A DNA stretch of 64,000 nucleotides from Pseudomonas sp. PB101 (GCF_009764265.1 NZ_RWIR01000092.1:310001-374000), one strand, 5' to 3'. Positions 6,716-14,874 are shown, counted from the stretch's first letter. The notes: generated by a model from the sequence alone, not told the origin. A program made the numbers and translations.

Positions 6716-8504
6716 CACCAACGTGATCAACCTTCGGCCAGATGTGGCAACCATTGCGCCTGATCGTCCCTGCTGGGCGGTGTACGAACATTGGGTGACC
6801 AATGAAAAGGGCCGCAAGCTGCGCCCGGGCGTCTACTGGCACAGCTTCAAACGCGCCGCCGCGGATCAAGATGACGCCGAGGGCGATACCGGCGACCGGC
6901 CTATCACTGATGAATGGATCTCCAGCCCCGTCACTGTCGTGGCCCGCACCACCAACAGTGACGATGGCAGCGAAGGCCGGTTGCTGCGCCTGGTCACCGA
7001 GGGCGGCATCAAAGAATGGATTATCGCCATGGAGGTGTTCGGCGGCAGCGGCGAGGACGCCCGGCGTGCCTTGTTCGGCATGGGCGTCATTATCGCCCTC
7101 AAGAAACGCGGCACGTTCATGGAGTACCTGCTCGACCAGCACCCCGCCGAAGTGTTCGCCACCACCAGCCGGCCGGGCTGGCATGAGTCGGGCGCATTCG
7201 TGCTGCCTGGGCGAACTATTGGCAGCGCCAATGTCCGGTACCAGGCCAGCAACAAGGCTCAGGTACTTTTCAGCCGGCGCGGCGAGCTGGCGCTGTGGCA
7301 ATCGGAGGTGGCCGCCAAGTGCGCAGGCAATCCGGTGCTGACACTGGCGATCGGCTGCTCGCTGGCTGGTCCATTGCTGAGCTTGGTCGGCGTGCTGGGT
7401 GGTGGTGTTCACCTGGTGGGCGACAGTTCGAGCGGCAAGTCACTGGCGCAACTGATCGGCTCCTCGGTGTGGGGTGACCCGGGCGTGTTCGCCGCCAGTT
7501 GGGACATGACCAAGGGTGGGCTTGAGATCGAAGCGTCGAGCCGTAACGACACCATCCTGCCGTTGGACGAAATCAAGCGCGCCGACCCGAAACGGGTTCA
7601 GGAGATGGCCTACTCCCTCGCCAACGGCCAAGGCAAAGGCACTATGACGCGTGAGCGTGAAGGCCGCGCCAAACTGAGCTGGCGCCTACTGACACTATCC
7701 AGTGGCGAGCGCTCCCTCTCTGAACACGCGGCCATATCCGGCAATGCCGCCCACGCTGGCGCCGAGTTGCGCATGGTCGACGTGAACGCCGGTACTCGGA
7801 CACACCGGGCCTTCGACGAATTGCACGGGCTTGAGGGAGCGGACTTTCACCGACAACTCACCGTGGCGGTCAGCGCCCACCACGGACAACTTGGACCAGC
7901 TTTTGTGGAGCGCCTGGTCGCCGACGACGATAAGCCCGGGCTGCTCAGTGACTTTGACGGCATCCGCGCCCAGTTCGTCGAGGACAACGCCCAAGCCGGC
8001 CGCGTGGCTGACCGGTTCGCCGTAATCGCGCTAGCGGGCGAGATGGCCATCGCCTACGGCCTGCTGCCTTGGGAGCCGGGCACCGCCCTCGCCGACTGCC
8101 GCCTGCTCTACGGCGAATGGCTTTCCCGTGTGGGTGGAGGCAACGCAGAAGACCGCCAGATTCTGGCCGGCATCATCGACTTTATCGACAAGCACGGCAG
8201 CAGCCGTTTCTCGGACGTGGACGCACCCGAGGTGGACGTCAAGGTGTTCAACCGTGCCGGGTACTGGGAGGTGGTCGCCGGCAAGCGACTGTTCCTGTTC
8301 AACAAGTCTGCGCTCATCGAAGCCGCCCACGGGTTCGGCCTCACCCGGGTCATCAAAGCGCTGGAAGTCGGGGGAGCCCTGGCCAAGCGCGACACCGACC
8401 GAGAAAGCCGCAAAACCAAAAAGTACCGCATCCCCGCCGGCGGATCGGCTCGGCTGTACGTCATCGACCCGGAAGCCCTGGACAGCGAAGGCGGTGCCGC
8501 ATGA
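6702..8504 (+). CDS. DUF927-domain helicase-like ATPase
   Basis: This 600-residue protein is DUF927-like. The N-terminal half is a beta-rich domain (about 25-215), followed by an ATPase core with Walker A GDSSSGKS (240-247), Walker B ILPLDEI (285-291) and a sensor-like LTLSSGE (330-336). It is probably the replicative helicase or origin-melting protein of the element, working with the Toprim protein. The start ATG at 6702 lies inside the end of the primase gene. An earlier in-frame start at 6615 would overlap much more and is less likely. The stop overlaps a small ORF and is followed directly by iterons. Confidence 0.88.
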   Translation: MSKPDTNVINLRPDVATIAPDRPCWAVYEHWVTNEKGRKLRPGVYWHSFKRAAADQDDAEGDTGDRPITDEWISSPVTVVARTTNSDDGSEGRLLRLVTEGGIKEWIIAMEVFGGSGEDARRALFGMGVIIALKKRGTFMEYLLDQHPAEVFATTSRPGWHESGAFVLPGRTIGSANVRYQASNKAQVLFSRRGELALWQSEVAAKCAGNPVLTLAIGCSLAGPLLSLVGVLGGGVHLVGDSSSGKSLAQLIGSSVWGDPGVFAASWDMTKGGLEIEASSRNDTILPLDEIKRADPKRVQEMAYSLANGQGKGTMTREREGRAKLSWRLLTLSSGERSLSEHAAISGNAAHAGAELRMVDVNAGTRTHRAFDELHGLEGADFHRQLTVAVSAHHGQLGPAFVERLVADDDKPGLLSDFDGIRAQFVEDNAQAGRVADRFAVIALAGEMAIAYGLLPWEPGTALADCRLLYGEWLSRVGGGNAEDRQILAGIIDFIDKHGSSRFSDVDAPEVDVKVFNRAGYWEVVAGKRLFLFNKSALIEAAHGFGLTRVIKALEVGGALAKRDTDRESRKTKKYRIPAGGSARLYVIDPEALDSEGGAA

Positions 8505-8659
8505 CCTCCACCAACATCAGAAATGAATGCCCGACTTCACAGGAACCTACAAACGTGGGGAACAGGGGGAACGGGGGAACAGCCAGTAAATACGCGGCCT
8601 GTAGCCGCTCCCCCTTATTGAGTGGTTGGGGAACAGGGGGAACACAAACATGTTTTTGA
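8501..8659 (+). CDS. Small ORF running through the iteron region
   Basis: The ATG overlaps the helicase stop by four bases, and 52 codons follow (MTSTNIRNECPTSQEPTNVG...). Much of the reading (GNRGNGGT, GTGGT) is simply the translation of the GGGGAAC repeats. It may be a genuine coupled leader, but the composition is dictated by the DNA repeats and there is no recognised domain. I list it at low confidence. Confidence 0.3.
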   Translation: MTSTNIRNECPTSQEPTNVGNRGNGGTASKYAACSRSPLLSGWGTGGTQTCF

Positions 8660-8786
8660 ATATAAGCGAATACCGCCTTCCTGACGTTTGGTTATCACTG
8701 TTCCCCACAAAAAAGCGTGGGGTACAGAATCCCCCTCTAAAAGGCCCGGAATCATTGGGTGTTCCCACTGTTCCCCCGTTCCCCCG
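8557..8786. repeat. Iteron cluster, candidate replication origin
   Basis: On the plus strand GGGGAAC words occur as three contiguous copies at 8557-8580 and as GGGGAACAGGGGGAAC at 8628-8643. On the minus strand the inverted forms occur at 8698-8707 (CTGTTCCCCA) and 8761-8786 (GTTCCCACTGTTCCCCC and following). The oppositely oriented sets enclose a relatively AT-rich stretch (about 8641-8700). Position immediately after a primase/helicase pair and the inward symmetry resemble an origin with initiator-binding iterons, as in P4-type replication. It could alternatively be an operator. Confidence 0.55.
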
Positions 8787-8840
8787 TTTTTTTTTCACAG
8801 ACACATTTGGGCAATGGAGCAAATCGGGGGAGGTGACGAC

Positions 8841-9155
8841 ATGAGCCTCCTTTCCAGCCTGCTCGACCACATGCCGCCAGCTATCGCCGGTACCGACTCC
8901 CCAATTTTGCGGAGTCGCCCAGAACCTCGCCCGCGCCTGGTGCTGGCCACTCGCGTCGAGCGCCCTGGTCAGTTCATCACCGGCCCGCACGCAAGCGCCG
9001 CCACTGCCACACCCGAGTGGCGGCTGGCCCGTGATCAATACCTCAACCACATCATGGCTTGTCGGGGCTGCTACGCGCCCACCGGCCGCCATTGCACAGC
9101 TGGCGCCCACCTGCGTGCCAGCTACGACAACACGCCCACGGAGGCGCTCCAATGA
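8841..9155 (+). CDS. Small cysteine-motif protein, probably zinc-binding
   Basis: This 104-residue protein has an unstructured, proline- and arginine-rich N-terminal half and a C-terminal CRGCYAPTGRHCTAGAHL motif. The three cysteines with flanking histidines look like a compact zinc-binding site. GGGGGAGGTG lies seven bases before ATG 8841. In-frame upstream codons back to 8688 run through the iterons and are unlikely to be translated. The stop overlaps the next ATG. The function is unknown. Confidence 0.6.
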   Translation: MSLLSSLLDHMPPAIAGTDSPILRSRPEPRPRLVLATRVERPGQFITGPHASAATATPEWRLARDQYLNHIMACRGCYAPTGRHCTAGAHLRASYDNTPTEALQ

Positions 9156-9760
9156 CGCCCGGCCTTATCACCCGCTTGTGCAACATCGCTTTGAAGCCAG
9201 ACATCAGCGTCGCCACGCAGCTCATCACTACACGGTGGATCTGCCGCGCCATTGCTGACCAGCTCGACGCTATCCGCGCCGAACGTCGAGCCATTCGCCG
9301 CGAAGCCGGCAAGTTGAAAGCGTTCCTGCCGTTCACGCGACAAGCGATCGAGGAACTGGAGGAAAGGGCCCGGGATCACCAGGAGGCTATCCGCACCGGA
9401 GCACAGGATGCGCTCGCCGGGTTCGGCCAATCGCTGATGTTCGACCGGGAAGGGCTGGCGCAGGCGTGTGGATTCGACCGGATGTGCGACTTGCTGGGCG
9501 TCAACCCAGTACATCGCCAGCAAGCTAGAACAGACGGAGATACCAGCCTTCGCGGGTTGGCCTACCTCTCCCAACTGGAGGACAGCGCCGACCGCAAGAG
9601 TGAGGAATGGGGCGCCGGCGGCCCTCTGTATCGCGCCTTCCATGCCGCCATGATCCGGTTCATCAGGGAATGCCCGGAAGACCAGTTGCCCGATCCCTTC
9701 GCGCCTGGCGCTCCCTTCGGCCCGAAGCTCCCACCCACCCTGAGCATCGTCAGCAAGTAG
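9152..9760 (+). CDS. Hypothetical helical protein
   Basis: This 202-residue protein is coupled to the preceding gene by a four-base overlap. Residues about 35-85 are charged and helical (AIADQLDAIRAERRAIRREA), suggesting a coiled coil; the rest is mixed. No family is recognised. It is the last gene of the rightward replication operon, since a 13-bp inverted repeat and a change to cargo genes follow. Confidence 0.65.
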   Translation: MTPGLITRLCNIALKPDISVATQLITTRWICRAIADQLDAIRAERRAIRREAGKLKAFLPFTRQAIEELEERARDHQEAIRTGAQDALAGFGQSLMFDREGLAQACGFDRMCDLLGVNPVHRQQARTDGDTSLRGLAYLSQLEDSADRKSEEWGAGGPLYRAFHAAMIRFIRECPEDQLPDPFAPGAPFGPKLPPTLSIVSK

Positions 9761-9771
9761 AAACCCAATTA

Positions 9772-9807
9772 CGCGACACGTTTTGCGAATTACGAAAACG
9801 TGTCGCG
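9772..9807. repeat. 13-bp perfect inverted repeat at the replication/cargo boundary
   Basis: CGCGACACGTTTT (9772-9784) is exactly inverted at 9795-9807 around a ten-base centre, GCGAATTACG. There is no T-run, so it is a poor intrinsic terminator. The size and symmetry fit an operator or a recombination/replication site. Confidence 0.6.
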
Positions 9808-9870
9808 ACACAGAGCAACACAACTGGGCATCAGCCCATAACCAGCGCCAGCGGCGCACCAGAGGTACAT

Positions 9871-10251
9871 ATGACGGAACAGGACAGCAACGCGGCGAGC
9901 CAACCGCCGACATATCGGGATCGCTTCGAGGAGGCGTGCAAGACAAACCGCTTTGAGTCTTACCCACTGAAACAGGGACCAGATTCTGGCTACTTGGTGT
10001 GGGATGTCCAGCACGTCCGCGATGGACAGAAGGTGACCATCGACGGGCCGTTTTTCACTGAAGAGGAGGCTCGGGTTTCGGCCGATCTACTGCGAGGAAC
10101 GTTCCGCGGTGCAAGAGCGTACAAGGCAATCCACGACCGGATCTGGAACTACGACCCTCTGCACGAGCAAGTGATATTCGATCAGGCGCGCATGTCGCGA
10201 TCCCTGCTCGCCATTCGCTTGGGCACCACAGTCCCAGCCATCAATCCATAG
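9871..10251 (+). CDS. Hypothetical protein at the start of the cargo block
   Basis: The 126-residue product is hydrophilic, with an unstructured head (MTEQDSNAASQPPTYRDRF) and a beta-like middle (SGYLVWDVQHVRDGQKVTI then DGPFFTEEEA). It has no signal peptide or membrane segment, and I do not recognise a family. An AGAGGT site lies before the ATG. It directly precedes the two tail-assembly homologues by ten bases and probably shares their transcript. Confidence 0.6.
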   Translation: MTEQDSNAASQPPTYRDRFEEACKTNRFESYPLKQGPDSGYLVWDVQHVRDGQKVTIDGPFFTEEEARVSADLLRGTFRGARAYKAIHDRIWNYDPLHEQVIFDQARMSRSLLAIRLGTTVPAINP

Positions 10252-10261
10252 GAGAACGGAA

Positions 10262-10882
10262 ATGGCCGCAACAGCAGCGCACTACAGACCACGGACAACG
10301 ATTCAGCTCAGCAGCATCTTGGGAAGAAAGTTTTTCCGGCAGAAGGACTATCTGCTCGAAACCGGCAACGCCTGGGAAGTGTTCAGGGCATTGAGGGCAA
10401 CGGTCGAAGGGTTCACTGAGGAAGTCGCCCGCCTTCAACGTCTGGGCATGAGGTTCGCCATAATCCGCAACGGCAAGAATGTTGGTGAGAAAAACTTCGA
10501 CCTTGGCGGTATCAGGACACTGAAAATCGTACCGGTGATCAGCGGGAGTAAGCGTGCTGGTGTTTTTCAGACCATTCTCGGGGTCGTGATGATTGCCGCA
10601 TCAGCTTTCATTACATATGCATCTGGAGGCACAGCATCCCCATTCACTAGCGCTATGGCTACCACTGGCTACGGCCTGGCGATCGGCGGCGTCATTCAGA
10701 TGCTCAGCCCACAGGCCTCCGGCCTCAAGCAAAGCTCATCCCCCGAAAACGCCCCGTCCTATGCCTTCGGCAGCGCCAAGAACACTACGGCCAGTGGTAA
10801 CCCAGTGCCGATCTGTATCGGCGAACGCCGGTGGGGCGGGATGATCATCTCGGCCTCGATCAGCGCGGAGGACAAAACATGA
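10262..10882 (+). CDS. Lambda tail assembly protein I homologue, copy 1
   Basis: This 206-residue protein matches the lambda gpI family. It has a ubiquitin-like N-terminal part, then a hydrophobic glycine-rich segment (VFQTILGVVMIAASAFITYA, then GGVIQMLSP), and the C-terminal signature YAFGSAKNTTASGNPVPICI followed by GERRWGG. In lambdoid phages gpI is needed to assemble the tail tip with gpJ. Here there is no J or any other tail gene nearby, so it is an orphan. Its stop overlaps the start of a second homologue. Possible roles are interference with a helper or incoming phage's tail assembly, or exclusion. Confidence 0.85.
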   Translation: MAATAAHYRPRTTIQLSSILGRKFFRQKDYLLETGNAWEVFRALRATVEGFTEEVARLQRLGMRFAIIRNGKNVGEKNFDLGGIRTLKIVPVISGSKRAGVFQTILGVVMIAASAFITYASGGTASPFTSAMATTGYGLAIGGVIQMLSPQASGLKQSSSPENAPSYAFGSAKNTTASGNPVPICIGERRWGGMIISASISAEDKT

Positions 10883-11484
10883 ACAACTCACAGCATGAAC
10901 AGATTAGGACCATTAAGCTCTACGGTCAGTTGCGTCAATTTGGAAAGTCCTACCAGCTCGCCGTGCGCACTCCTGCCGAGGCGGTGAAGGCGCTGTGTGT
11001 CCAAATCCCTGGGTTTGAACGATACCTCTCTAACGCGAAATCGCGAGGGATTGTGTTTGCCGTGTTCCGTGGAAAGAAGAACATCAGCCAGGCCGAGCTT
11101 GAGTATCAAGGTGATGGAGACATCATCATTGCGCCGGTGATCGAGGGCAGTAAGCGGGCCGGCGTCCTACAAACCATCGTGGGTGTGGCGCTCATTGTTG
11201 TAGCGGCCGTGATGACTTACGCGTCTGGCGGAACAGCAGCTCCGCTCACGTCCGGGATGATGACAATGGGGGCCGCGATGGCTTTTGGCGGGGTTATTCA
11301 AATGCTCAGCCCGGTAGCCAAGGGCCTGAAGACCAGCGCTGCGCCAGAGAACACCCCCGGCTATGCCTTCGGCAGCGCCAAAAACACCACGGCATCCGGC
11401 AACCCGGTCCCGCTGTGCATCGGCAAGCGCCGCTGGGGTGGCGCGATCATCAGCGCCGCAATTTACGCCGAAGACCAGATGTGA
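10879..11484 (+). CDS. Lambda tail assembly protein I homologue, copy 2
   Basis: This 201-residue paralogue of the preceding gene shares the order of its blocks: an N-terminal domain with LYGQLRQFGKSYQL, VIEGSKRAGVLQTIVGVALI, GGVIQMLSPVAKGLK and YAFGSAKNTTASGNPVPLCI. The N-terminal third is much more divergent between the copies than the C-terminal two thirds, suggesting duplication followed by diversification of the recognition end. The start overlaps copy 1 by four bases, so the two are made together and could form a heteromer. The length is close to that of lambda gpI. Confidence 0.85.
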   Translation: MNNSQHEQIRTIKLYGQLRQFGKSYQLAVRTPAEAVKALCVQIPGFERYLSNAKSRGIVFAVFRGKKNISQAELEYQGDGDIIIAPVIEGSKRAGVLQTIVGVALIVVAAVMTYASGGTAAPLTSGMMTMGAAMAFGGVIQMLSPVAKGLKTSAAPENTPGYAFGSAKNTTASGNPVPLCIGKRRWGGAIISAAIYAEDQM

Positions 11485-11532
11485 CGGCTATATGCCGGTG
11501 CTACAGTTGCAACCTCATGACAAGGAGTTCCC

Positions 11533-11964
11533 ATGCTGAAGATCGCCGCTGCAACTTCCCTGGTCGCCCTGGTGACCGGCTGCTCTACCTCTCCCGTATC
11601 GTTCGACCAGGCCAAGCCTGTTCCTAGTGAAAGGGTGCTGGCCTACGGGAAAAAACCTACTGGTCCTTATGGGACAATTCAGGTTGCACGCGATACCGGT
11701 TTCGTCGGCGGGGGCTGCTTTGTAGCCGTTCACGTCGACGGCCGACCGGTTGCTCGCATTGATACAGGCGAGGCGGTGAGTCTGTTCGTGCCTGCTGGCG
11801 ATCACTTGGTTGGGCTGGGAGCAGATGAGCGCGGGTCTGGCCTATGCAGTTGGTCAGGGCAGCTAAAAGAGCAATCTGCAACATTGAAGGCTGGCCAGGT
11901 AAAGCGGTTCCGGATCGGCGGGGATACGAATATTGGCTTGGATATTCGCCCCAGCTCAATTTAA
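11533..11964 (+). CDS. Lipoprotein of the cargo block
   Basis: This 143-residue protein has a lipoprotein signal ending in LVALVTGC (Cys17), so it is probably anchored in the cell envelope. The mature part has a beta-rich middle (GGGCFVAVHVDGRPVARI, then LFVPAGDHLVGLG) of the kind found in small PEGA/DUF2846-like lipoproteins. AAGGAG lies before the ATG. It follows the two tail-assembly homologues by 48 bases. Several prophage lipoproteins block superinfection, which would fit this setting, but that is inference. Confidence 0.75.
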   Translation: MLKIAAATSLVALVTGCSTSPVSFDQAKPVPSERVLAYGKKPTGPYGTIQVARDTGFVGGGCFVAVHVDGRPVARIDTGEAVSLFVPAGDHLVGLGADERGSGLCSWSGQLKEQSATLKAGQVKRFRIGGDTNIGLDIRPSSI

Positions 11965-12084
11965 CAAACGGTCAAAGCAGACCATATGATCTCACTGAGA
12001 TCGTGTCGTCAGCTTTGCATCTCAAGATTGACGATATTCCCTACGTCTCTACTAGCCAATAATTGAAGACACCCTGGTGCCGAT

Positions 12085-13074
12085 ATGAGTAAGCAGAAAA
12101 CGCCCCCTGTGCTTTTTCGGTTCCGCCCTCTTGACGATGATCTTCTAACACGTGAATTGGACGCACTTAAAAACGCTTACCTCTTCGCACCTCCATTTGG
12201 AAAAATGAACGATCCGATGGAGGCATTTTACGAAACGGGAAGCCACGGTGATCAATTCGTAAATGATGTTCTACAACCAACTGGCGTCAGCACCCACAGC
12301 TTCTACAAACCTTTAAAGGAAATGACGAATCGCTTCGCGTTGATCTCATTCTCCACCACGCACGAATACCTTCCTATGTGGGCGTACTACGCCAGCAATT
12401 TCGCAGGTATGTGCTTAGAGTTCAGTACCGCTCAGCTGTCTACCGGTGATTTGAAGGATGAGCATCTCTTGGAAGTCGAATATGTGACCTCTCCAGCCTC
12501 GCCCATCAACCTCACGGATATTTTTGCAAAGGACCAAGCTGCAAGGGTAATGAAGCGATTAGCGCAGAAGCGAATAGAGTGGCGCCATGAGGAAGAATGG
12601 CGTTTCGTTACCGGAGAGGTTGGGCGAAAACACTATCTCGATGACGCGCTAAGCCGCGTTTATATCGGGCCTCGAGCCAATCCAAGTCATGTTGCTGCCA
12701 TCTGCGAGACGCTGGCTGGAAGACCTGTTGAAATTTTGCAAGGTGAGATTAATGGTTACTCAATGACGTTTCAGACCATTCAAGTCCCCACTCCATGGTC
12801 CGAGGCAGAAAGGCAAGTAGACTCGATATTCAATGGCGCTGAAGGCTTACCGGACCAATCGGAACTTGATGGTTTCCTTTCAGTCCCCTACAACACTCTA
12901 GCCGAGACTTGTATCTCGTTAGCACGACACCCAAATATGGAGGAATTCGGTGGGATCGGTTTGAATGGCGCAAATGACGCTCTGTTCATTTGGACCTCTT
13001 ATCTGTTGCGCAACGGCAGACGAGTTTATGTGCGCCGCTACTATGGCCATGATATGGAACTGCTAGAAAATTAA
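12085..13074 (+). CDS. DUF2971-domain protein
   Basis: This 329-residue protein carries the DUF2971 landmarks: an N-terminal FRFRPLDDDLLTRELDALKN with AYLFAPPFGKMNDPMEA (NDPME at 42-46), then ISFSTTHEYLPMWAYYASNF with a conserved Gly after it, and EWRHEEEWRF near 165. The biochemical role of the family is not established; members are frequent in mobile elements and near defence genes. The last 100 residues, after about 230, are an extra domain ending in a YYGHDMELL tail. It appears cytoplasmic. The A+T content is higher than in the replication genes, so it may have joined the element separately. Confidence 0.8.
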   Translation: MSKQKTPPVLFRFRPLDDDLLTRELDALKNAYLFAPPFGKMNDPMEAFYETGSHGDQFVNDVLQPTGVSTHSFYKPLKEMTNRFALISFSTTHEYLPMWAYYASNFAGMCLEFSTAQLSTGDLKDEHLLEVEYVTSPASPINLTDIFAKDQAARVMKRLAQKRIEWRHEEEWRFVTGEVGRKHYLDDALSRVYIGPRANPSHVAAICETLAGRPVEILQGEINGYSMTFQTIQVPTPWSEAERQVDSIFNGAEGLPDQSELDGFLSVPYNTLAETCISLARHPNMEEFGGIGLNGANDALFIWTSYLLRNGRRVYVRRYYGHDMELLEN

Positions 13075-13086
13075 GCTGAATAATGA

Positions 13087-13314
13087 GTAACCACAGCGGT
13101 AACCACCAAAAGTAATCACCCCCCGCCTGGGTCTCCGTTACGGAGTAATCCAGCGCCCTTCAACCTTGATAATTGTTAACAGGCTGATTGGCTGGCCAAT
13201 GTCAGGTTTTGTCAGGTCGCTGACGCCGGCCAGATCGGTCGGTATCCACGCTGGTATCCACGGTTTGGGTAGCTACGGCGCGGATACCCTGGGTGGTGAC
13301 CACCACTGGTGACC
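13087..13314 (+). repeat. Paired-word array A, first block
   Basis: This 394-bp gap holds no gene but several twin words: GTAACCAC at 13087 and 13099 (plus GTAATCAC at 13112), GTCAGGT at 13201 and 13211, GGTATCCACG at 13241 and 13253, and GGTGACC at 13295 and 13308. Twins are 10-13 bp apart. Within a pair the variable bases agree; between pairs they differ. A CTCCGTTACGGAG palindrome lies at 13133-13145. Confidence 0.65.
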
Positions 13315-13468
13315 GCTCTCCCTAGTCACCGGAGCATCAAATCCCCTATACCGAAACAGCCCGTGGAAGATTGGCGTCAAGCACTAAGCTATCTCGCCAC
13401 CGATCAGCGTTGGCCGACTGGCGGGCTGATATATTGCTCGGCTCCTCCCTAGAACAAGGAATGCGAAA

Positions 13469-14080
13469 GTGAAGCTCCTATCCATTTTGGCGCTCGCCCT
13501 ATTAACAACGGGCTGTGCTACCGGACCAGCAGTTGAGTGGGTGACGGTCCGCAATACAGATCAATTCACGGACAAATCAAGCTGTGCTGTAACCGTAGGG
13601 GCTTACTACACCAAGCACGGGATATACACCGTCAGCAATCAGTATTACCCCTACATCGAGGCGGTAAACGGTGACCTACGAGTAGGCGTTAAAAGCGGTG
13701 GGCGCTTTCTAATCCCTGTCGGCGACGTACAAATCAGAGTCGATCAGAACAAGGCATGGACGATCAGCACCAGCGAAACCCCGCTGGACTATGTGCCCGA
13801 GGGCCAGCTTAAAGCTATGCAAGCCTACGCGCCAAAAGATCCCCAGCAGCAGCAAATAGTGGAAAACGCCTACAAGACTGCAATGGAGGCCACGGCACGG
13901 TCCATGTCGCCGTTTACCGCGGCAACAGGTGAGAAGGCTCGGTCAATTCTCAAAGAAATGCGGTCCGGCAAGACGCTTATCTATCGCACTGTTGGCTTGA
14001 ATCAGGCAGCGTCTACGACCGGGGAATATGTACTGGACCAGTCGCTGGAGACTGCTTTGCGCCAGTGCGGTATCCAGTAA
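13469..14080 (+). CDS. Lipoprotein of unknown function
   Basis: The 203-residue product starts at GTG 13469, after AAGGA, and has a lipoprotein signal ending in LALLTTGC (Cys16). The mature chain is beta-rich to about residue 100 and then helical (NAYKTAMEATARSMSPFTAA), ending QCGIQ. No known family is recognised. It is flanked on both sides by paired-word arrays, so it may be separately regulated. An envelope location is clear; the function is not. Confidence 0.7.
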   Translation: MKLLSILALALLTTGCATGPAVEWVTVRNTDQFTDKSSCAVTVGAYYTKHGIYTVSNQYYPYIEAVNGDLRVGVKSGGRFLIPVGDVQIRVDQNKAWTISTSETPLDYVPEGQLKAMQAYAPKDPQQQQIVENAYKTAMEATARSMSPFTAATGEKARSILKEMRSGKTLIYRTVGLNQAASTTGEYVLDQSLETALRQCGIQ

Positions 14081-14111
14081 CCGCGGGGATCAACAATTCT
14101 CGCGGAGTCTT

Positions 14112-14319
14112 TCGCGCACGGCCGTCGCGCACCTGGTCAATCCGCGAAGCCCTCTCCCCCGCAAGGTTTCACACAGCCTTTCACGCAGTGCCTTCACGCA
14201 ACTGAACTGCGTGAACTCTCTGCGGGAGAGCGACGCGCCGCTGATACGCAGCCAGGTACGCACCATCGATACGCACTCGCCGATGCATACCGGTAGCAGG
14301 TTCGCACCAATGGTTCGCA
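14112..14319 (+). repeat. Paired-word array A, second block
   Basis: The 375-bp gap before the next small ORF is filled with twin words: TCGCGCAC at 14112 and 14125; TTTCACACAG, TTTCACGCAG and CTTCACGCAA at 14167, 14179 and 14192, with an inverted CTGCGTGAA at 14207; GATACGCA, GGTACGCA and GATACGCA at 14243, 14255 and 14268; GGTTCGCA at 14299 and 14312. The steps are 12 or 13 bp. Confidence 0.65.
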
Positions 14320-14455
14320 ACCACCAACGCGCGAACCACCGCCCCAGAAAGGGTGGGCCGGTCTCCTGTGCTGTTTCCACGGATCGCTGCTATTTCGCCC
14401 CGCGGGATGGACGAACTGCGGCTATCGTTGCTGCTCAAATCACGGAGACTCCAAA

Positions 14456-14683
14456 ATGGCTGAACAGTACGCGGGACAAATCGTTGCGGTAGGGCCGGAC
14501 AATTTGGATTACCAGATTCAGGTCTTTCAAGACGTGATCACAGAACGATTACTTAGCGGCGAGGTGAGGCACACGCCTGGATTGAAGCGTTATCAAATTC
14601 AGGGAGGCGGTGCTGTAAACCAGATATCTGAGACCGAATACCAAGTGGTCGCGACTGGCTTGAAGTTGACTGTGTACGCTTAA
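14456..14683 (+). CDS. Small hypothetical protein
   Basis: The 75-residue product (MAEQYAGQIVAVGPDNLDYQ...) is compact and probably beta-rich, with no cysteine, signal or membrane segment. A GGAG site lies about ten bases before the ATG. It sits between two blocks of paired words and near no recognisable partner. No function is proposed; the reading could be a small regulator. Confidence 0.5.
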   Translation: MAEQYAGQIVAVGPDNLDYQIQVFQDVITERLLSGEVRHTPGLKRYQIQGGGAVNQISETEYQVVATGLKLTVYA

Positions 14684-14741
14684 ACAAAGCCGAATGGCCA
14701 AACACTTCCATGGATGAGTTCTGCACACACGATCAGTGCGC

Positions 14742-14874
14742 AGTTCGCATCCGTGGTTCGCGCTCCAAGTTAGTACCGCTCCAAACAGCACACAGGCAGC
14801 TCTCCGGTTATCAAAGGCATGTTTACAGGCGCTGGTTTCCACTGTGGTTTCCAGGGTATAGCAATGGTTTCCAC
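14742..14874 (+). repeat. Paired-word array A, third block
   Basis: AGTTCGCA/GGTTCGCG occur at 14742 and 14755, and GGTTTCCAC at 14834, 14846 (one base shorter) and 14866. The 274-bp gap between the small ORF and the convergent membrane-protein gene holds nothing else that I can identify. Confidence 0.6.

Noticed and set aside
8688-8840. N-terminal extension of the cysteine-motif gene through the iterons
   Set aside because: The residues merely translate the GGGGAAC repeats; ATG 8841 has a strong ribosome site.
10262-11964. Remnant of a complete lambdoid tail operon
   Set aside because: Both gpI homologues are full length and overlap by four bases, and no fragments of J, K, L or M are visible around them, so simple decay of a prophage is less likely.
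11844-12062. 72-codon frame overlapping the lipoprotein end
   Set aside because: It overlaps a clear lipoprotein gene in another frame and lacks a ribosome site.
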